Shown: positions 61,512 through 64,000 of the stretch, in pieces
Numbering within the stretch: the first letter of the stretch is position 1
How the letters are laid out: each line of letters begins with the position of its first letter
Origin: JBAYJC01 sp041665285
GTDB lineage: Bacteria > Patescibacteriota > Patescibacteriia > 2-12-FULL-60-25
Length of the DNA stretch: 64,000 nucleotides
Direction of reading: 5' to 3'
NCBI GenBank assembly: GCA_041665285.1
Contig: JBAYJC010000004.1
Span: 1 to 64,000 of the forward strand
Made by a program: the position numbers and the translations under genes
Notes under the pieces: model-generated
Database searches by the model: none
What the model saw: the letters and a program-made list of their open reading frames with translations, nothing else
Told to the model about the DNA's origin: nothing

Positions 61512-63305
61512 ATGGCAAAGAAGCTGGCAAAGGGACTGTTCGTCGGATCGGCGGCGGCGCAGAAGAAGGCCCCCGAGGCCGACGGCGCCGCGGTGGTCGA
61601 GACGCCGTTCCCGGCGACGACCCAGGCGGAGCCCGAGACCATCGAGGCCGAGGTCATCGCCGACGAGGCGATGCCGTCGGCCGAGGCCGTCGCGGAAGCG
61701 ATCAAGCAGGCCAGGGTGCTGACGAATCAGCCCCAGGCCGCGCTCGCCGAGCGACAGGCCGAGGTGGACGCGGTGGTGAGCGTCTTGAACAAAGGGCTCC
61801 CCCACCTCAACGAGCTCGGCCTCGCCGGAGCCGAGCGGCTCGTGAAGGCCCAGCTGAAAATGCTGGCGCCGCCCTCCCAGCCCGAGGTCGTGGTCCTGCC
61901 CCCCAAGCAGGTCACGCTTCCGCCGCCCGCGGCTCCCAAGCCTGCGGCCACCCCTTCGGCGAGCGTGACCCAGCCCCTGGGCACGCCCGTCCTCAAGCCG
62001 CCGGCTCCCAAGCCCGCGGTCACCACCCCCGCTCCAGCCGCCAAGGCCCCGGCCGTGCAGGCGCCTCCCCAGGTGCCGCCGGCCGAGCCCAAGTGCATCG
62101 GGAACGCGCGAGAGCTCGTGAACGCGGGCCTGCCGGGATACCGGAGCCTGCGCCTCGAGGAGCGCGAGCAGCTCGTGCAGGACGTGCACGCGGTGACGCG
62201 GGACACGTCCCTGGTGGAATTCCATGCGGCCGCGAACGACTACCTGCGCGGCATCGAGCGCCTGGAGTTTCTCCACCTCGACGCGATGGAGAAGCAGGCG
62301 GTCGAGACGCACCTCGGTCTCGAGGTCAAATACCTCCGGAACGACGCGTTCCGCACGGACAGCACGAGGTTCTCCAATCGGGGGCTCCTCTACGCCATCA
62401 CGCGCATCGTGTCGGCACCGGGCAACCGGCCGAACACGAAGATCCTCATCGACGAGGTGAGAGCCTTGCTCGAGGGCGAGGCCCAACGTCGCGATGCCCT
62501 GGAGACGGCGCGCACGGGACACCAGCAGATCCTGCCGCCGCCCTCGGATCCGCCGGTGCCGCTTCCGGCGCTTCAGCCCCTCGGGGCCCCGCCCCCGCCC
62601 CTGCCGGCCACGGTCGTCTCCCCGACGAACCCCGTGGAGACGGCGCCGCTGCTCTACAGGCCGGTCCTGCCGCCGAGGCAGTTCACGGACAACGAGCCCC
62701 ACACGGGGCCCAGGACCGTGGAGGACGCAGGGGCCCAGCTCCGGGCGCCGAAGCCGCCCATGAGCCAGCGGAAGGCGCTGGCCACCGTGGCGGCGATCGT
62801 GCTCGGCGTCATCGCGCCCCTTGGAGGCGCGGCGTACCTGGTGCTGTCCGGACAGACGTCGTTCTTCACCCCGCCGCCGGCTCAGCAGGCCCAGCCTGCG
62901 CCCGCTCCGACTCCGGAGCCCCCGGCCGTGGAGCCCGAGCCGGAGCCCGCTCCCAACCCCCCGCCGGCCGTGGAGCCCGCTCCGACTCCGGAGCCCGAGC
63001 CCGCGCCGCCGGCCCAGCCCGCCCTATGCATCCGCACGCGCGGCGACATCTGCGTCACGGACGAGGCCGTGACGGACCGGACCGGCACCTACGTGTCGGC
63101 CCGCCGCGTCTCGAACGGCCAGGAGCTCGTCTGCCGCCCCGTGGCAGACCTCCCGGGCCAGGACTGGGCGCACGTGGACCCGTCCACGTTCCAGCTCCCG
63201 GACCAGAAGCAGCTCACCTGCCAGGTGAGCGCCACGGCCCGCCCGCGCCGGAATGCGGATGGAACCATGGACTTCACCGGGTGCCACGTCTGCGCCCGGG
63301 ACTAA
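61512..63305 (+). CDS. Large orphan cassette protein: Pro/Ala-rich, single-pass membrane, Cys-rich outer domain
   Basis: 597 residues, the GC-richest gene here. Order: Ala/Glu-rich N-terminus; helical region (about 60-115); Pro/Ala-rich linker (about 115-195); a compact helical domain (about 197-335, GNARELVNAGLPGYRSLRLEEREQ to KILIDEVRALLEGEAQRR); a second Pro-rich linker; a transmembrane helix (about 420-443, ALATVAAIVLGVIAPLGGAAYL); a (P/E/A)-repeat linker; and a C-terminal domain of about 90 residues with six Cys (LCIRTRGDICVTD ... LVCRP ... TCQVS ... GCHVCARD). No signal peptide, so the helical domain should be cytoplasmic and the Cys domain outside. No family recognised. Long open frames in other frames and on the other strand over this gene are effects of high GC. 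Confidence 0.8.
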   Translation: MAKKLAKGLFVGSAAAQKKAPEADGAAVVETPFPATTQAEPETIEAEVIADEAMPSAEAVAEAIKQARVLTNQPQAALAERQAEVDAVVSVLNKGLPHLNELGLAGAERLVKAQLKMLAPPSQPEVVVLPPKQVTLPPPAAPKPAATPSASVTQPLGTPVLKPPAPKPAVTTPAPAAKAPAVQAPPQVPPAEPKCIGNARELVNAGLPGYRSLRLEEREQLVQDVHAVTRDTSLVEFHAAANDYLRGIERLEFLHLDAMEKQAVETHLGLEVKYLRNDAFRTDSTRFSNRGLLYAITRIVSAPGNRPNTKILIDEVRALLEGEAQRRDALETARTGHQQILPPPSDPPVPLPALQPLGAPPPPLPATVVSPTNPVETAPLLYRPVLPPRQFTDNEPHTGPRTVEDAGAQLRAPKPPMSQRKALATVAAIVLGVIAPLGGAAYLVLSGQTSFFTPPPAQQAQPAPAPTPEPPAVEPEPEPAPNPPPAVEPAPTPEPEPAPPAQPALCIRTRGDICVTDEAVTDRTGTYVSARRVSNGQELVCRPVADLPGQDWAHVDPSTFQLPDQKQLTCQVSATARPRRNADGTMDFTGCHVCARD

Positions 63306-63326
63306 GTCCTTTCTCCCACCCCTAGC

Positions 63327-63364
63327 CCCCGCTATCTGAAAAAGATGGCGGGGTGTTTTCTTTT
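63327..63364 (+). terminator. Terminator of the 597-residue cassette gene
   Basis: CCCCGC-TATCT...AGATG-GCGGGG stem followed by TGTTTTCTTTTT. Confidence 0.9.
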
Positions 63365-63377
63365 TCAGACACACCCC

Positions 63378-63422
63378 GACCACCTCACCCTCATTCCCTC
63401 TCCTTCGCTAGGAGAGGGAGGT
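63378..63422. repeat. Dispersed palindromic repeat
   Basis: CACCTCACCCTCATTCCCTC, then TCCTTCG..AGGAGAGGGAGG. It matches the repeat at 23181-23230 on the opposite strand almost base for base. Confidence 0.7.
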
Positions 63423-63488
63423 CAGAACGTCCAGAACGTCCTTGCCAAACCATGTTCTTCCTGATATTTTGCTGGAGTTATCACTCGT

Positions 63489-63564
<76 letters not shown>

Positions 63565-63571
63565 TCAAAAG

Positions 63572-63600
63572 CACCCATGAAACCGTGGGTGTTTTTGTTT
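63572..63600 (+). terminator. Terminator of tRNA-Pro
   Basis: CACCCA...TGGGTG stem followed by TTTTTGTTTT. Confidence 0.85.
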
Positions 63601-63602
63601 TA

Positions 63603-63733
63603 GGCTATAGCGTTGTAGGTAGCGCGCTGAGCGAGGGACACAAAGCGAGCTGGCGGAGCTTTGTGCGGCGAGCATGAGGACGATGCGAGAGCCGTGAAGA
63701 GGTCGTGAGTTCGAGTCTCACTAGCCCGACCAA
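63603..63733 (+). pseudogene. Broken duplicate of tRNA-Pro with an insert in the anticodon arm
   Basis: The 5' part (63603-63628, GGCTATAGCG...GGTAGCGCGCT) and the 3' part with CCA (63696-63733) copy the tRNA at 63489-63564; the copy also carries the same 3' flank (CAAAAGCACCCATGAAACCGT). The anticodon stem-loop is replaced by about 67 bases (63629-63695) containing an inverted repeat ACAAAGC...GCTTTGT. The first acceptor bases are altered, so it is probably non-functional. Confidence 0.85.
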
Positions 63734-63760
63734 CAAAAGCACCCATGAAACCGTCATCTA

Positions 63761-63876
63761 GGGGTCAGGTACCGTATTTGGATAGGTAGACAAAGCAAAT
63801 CAAATTTTCGATGCTTTACAAAGCCAAAAAATACAGTGTCTTCTTATCGAGATACCGCAGGCCGGTACCTGACCCC
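63761..63876. repeat. REPIN/MITE-like palindromic element
   Basis: GGGGTCAGGTACC (63761-63773) and its exact inverse GGTACCTGACCCC (63864-63876) flank about 90 AT-rich bases with no gene. GGGGTCAGGT ends are typical of REP sequences mobilised by REP-associated tyrosine transposases; no transposase is in the window. Confidence 0.75.
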
Positions 63877-63895
63877 TTTGAATGACCCCTTTGAA
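63870..63895. repeat. Two direct copies of TGACCCCTTTGAA
   Basis: The 13-base unit occurs twice in tandem at the right edge of the palindromic element. This might mark a partial second copy of its end. Confidence 0.7.
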
Positions 63896-63935
63896 TAGCG
63901 CACTGAGCGAGGGGCGTGAACCGAGCGGACGGGGG

Positions 63936-63963
63936 TTGACAAAACCATTTTTCGTGCTATATT
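63936..63963 (+). promoter_or_regulatory. Cassette-type promoter at the window edge
   Basis: TTGACA (63936-63941), 16-base spacer ending TGC, TATATT (63958-63963). The same design as the other cassette promoters; the gene it drives should begin beyond the window. Confidence 0.8.
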
Positions 63964-64000
63964 GACTCGTCAGAATCTGAAGCTCCCTTTTGAGGTCTCT

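Noticed and set aside
61443..62702. Long antisense frame (419 codons) opposite the 597-residue cassette gene
   Set aside because: Its Arg/Gly/Leu-rich composition is the mirror of a GC-rich gene; it has no promoter or ribosome site, whereas the plus-strand gene has both.
61490..63325. Overlapping 611-codon plus-strand frame
   Set aside because: Starts a few bases before the true gene in another frame and encodes Arg/Ala/Gly low complexity; stop-free because of high GC.

Overview
The window looks like a Patescibacteria (Candidate Phyla Radiation) chromosome, perhaps of the ABY1/Uhrbacteria-Magasanikbacteria type. The basis is: divergent but full-length 16S rRNA with CPR-style primer mismatches, many compact gene versions (short TsaB, short HrcA), an archaeal-type UMP kinase, families common in that group (DUF4012, DUF5667-type anti-sigma, TrmB-type regulator, PF04020 membrane protein), and the standard genetic code. 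The lineage is my inference; no search was run. Most genes lie on the minus strand in tight operons.

Layout. 1-2.6 kb: truncated kinase-like gene, stand-alone receiver domain, methyltransferase. 2.8-4.3 kb: 16S rRNA with no 23S, 5S or tRNA beside it. 4.9-9.7 kb: 23-residue lysine-rich peptide, endonuclease Q, cysS, ECF sigma factor with its membrane partner. 9.7-15.6 kb: HrcA/CIRCE chaperone operon (hrcA-grpE-hsp20-dnaK-small TM-DUF3467-HAD-dnaJ). 15.6-22.2 kb: FAM173-like methyltransferase, MacAB-like exporter (two permeases, ATPase, adaptor), queA. 23.3-38.4 kb: envelope and polysaccharide genes (GT4 and GT2 glycosyltransferases, O-antigen-ligase-like protein, mreB, DUF4012 protein, TsaB). 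38.5-41.5 kb: two membrane-anchored proteins of unknown role. 41.5-47.6 kb: rplJ-rplL with an L10 leader and attenuator, pyrH, xseB-xseA, HD protein, second kinase-like protein. 47.7-52.3 kb: exported proteins (CapA-like, Gmad2/GerMN, C39 peptidase, cyclophilin) and a degenerate MetK homologue. 53.6-61.3 kb: uvrD/pcrA, mltG, PAP2 phosphatase and two tandem gpmI genes. 63.5-64 kb: tRNA-Pro, a broken duplicate of it, and a REPIN/MITE-like palindrome.

The most unusual signal is a scattered class of single-gene transcription units (starts at 1517, 22979, 27815, 28465, 31721, 52462, 56469 and 61512, plus a promoter at 63936 that runs off the window). Each has an exact TTGACA -35 box, a 16-17 base spacer, a -10 box, a purine-rich Shine-Dalgarno sequence, one mostly unrecognised gene that is often visibly GC-richer than its neighbours, and usually its own intrinsic terminator. 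The surrounding housekeeping genes usually lack a Shine-Dalgarno sequence and often start in the context (C/T)CTATG. The window therefore seems to hold two modes of gene expression: compact, weakly signposted core operons, and self-contained accessory cassettes encoding small regulators, lipoproteins, secreted proteins and membrane proteins.
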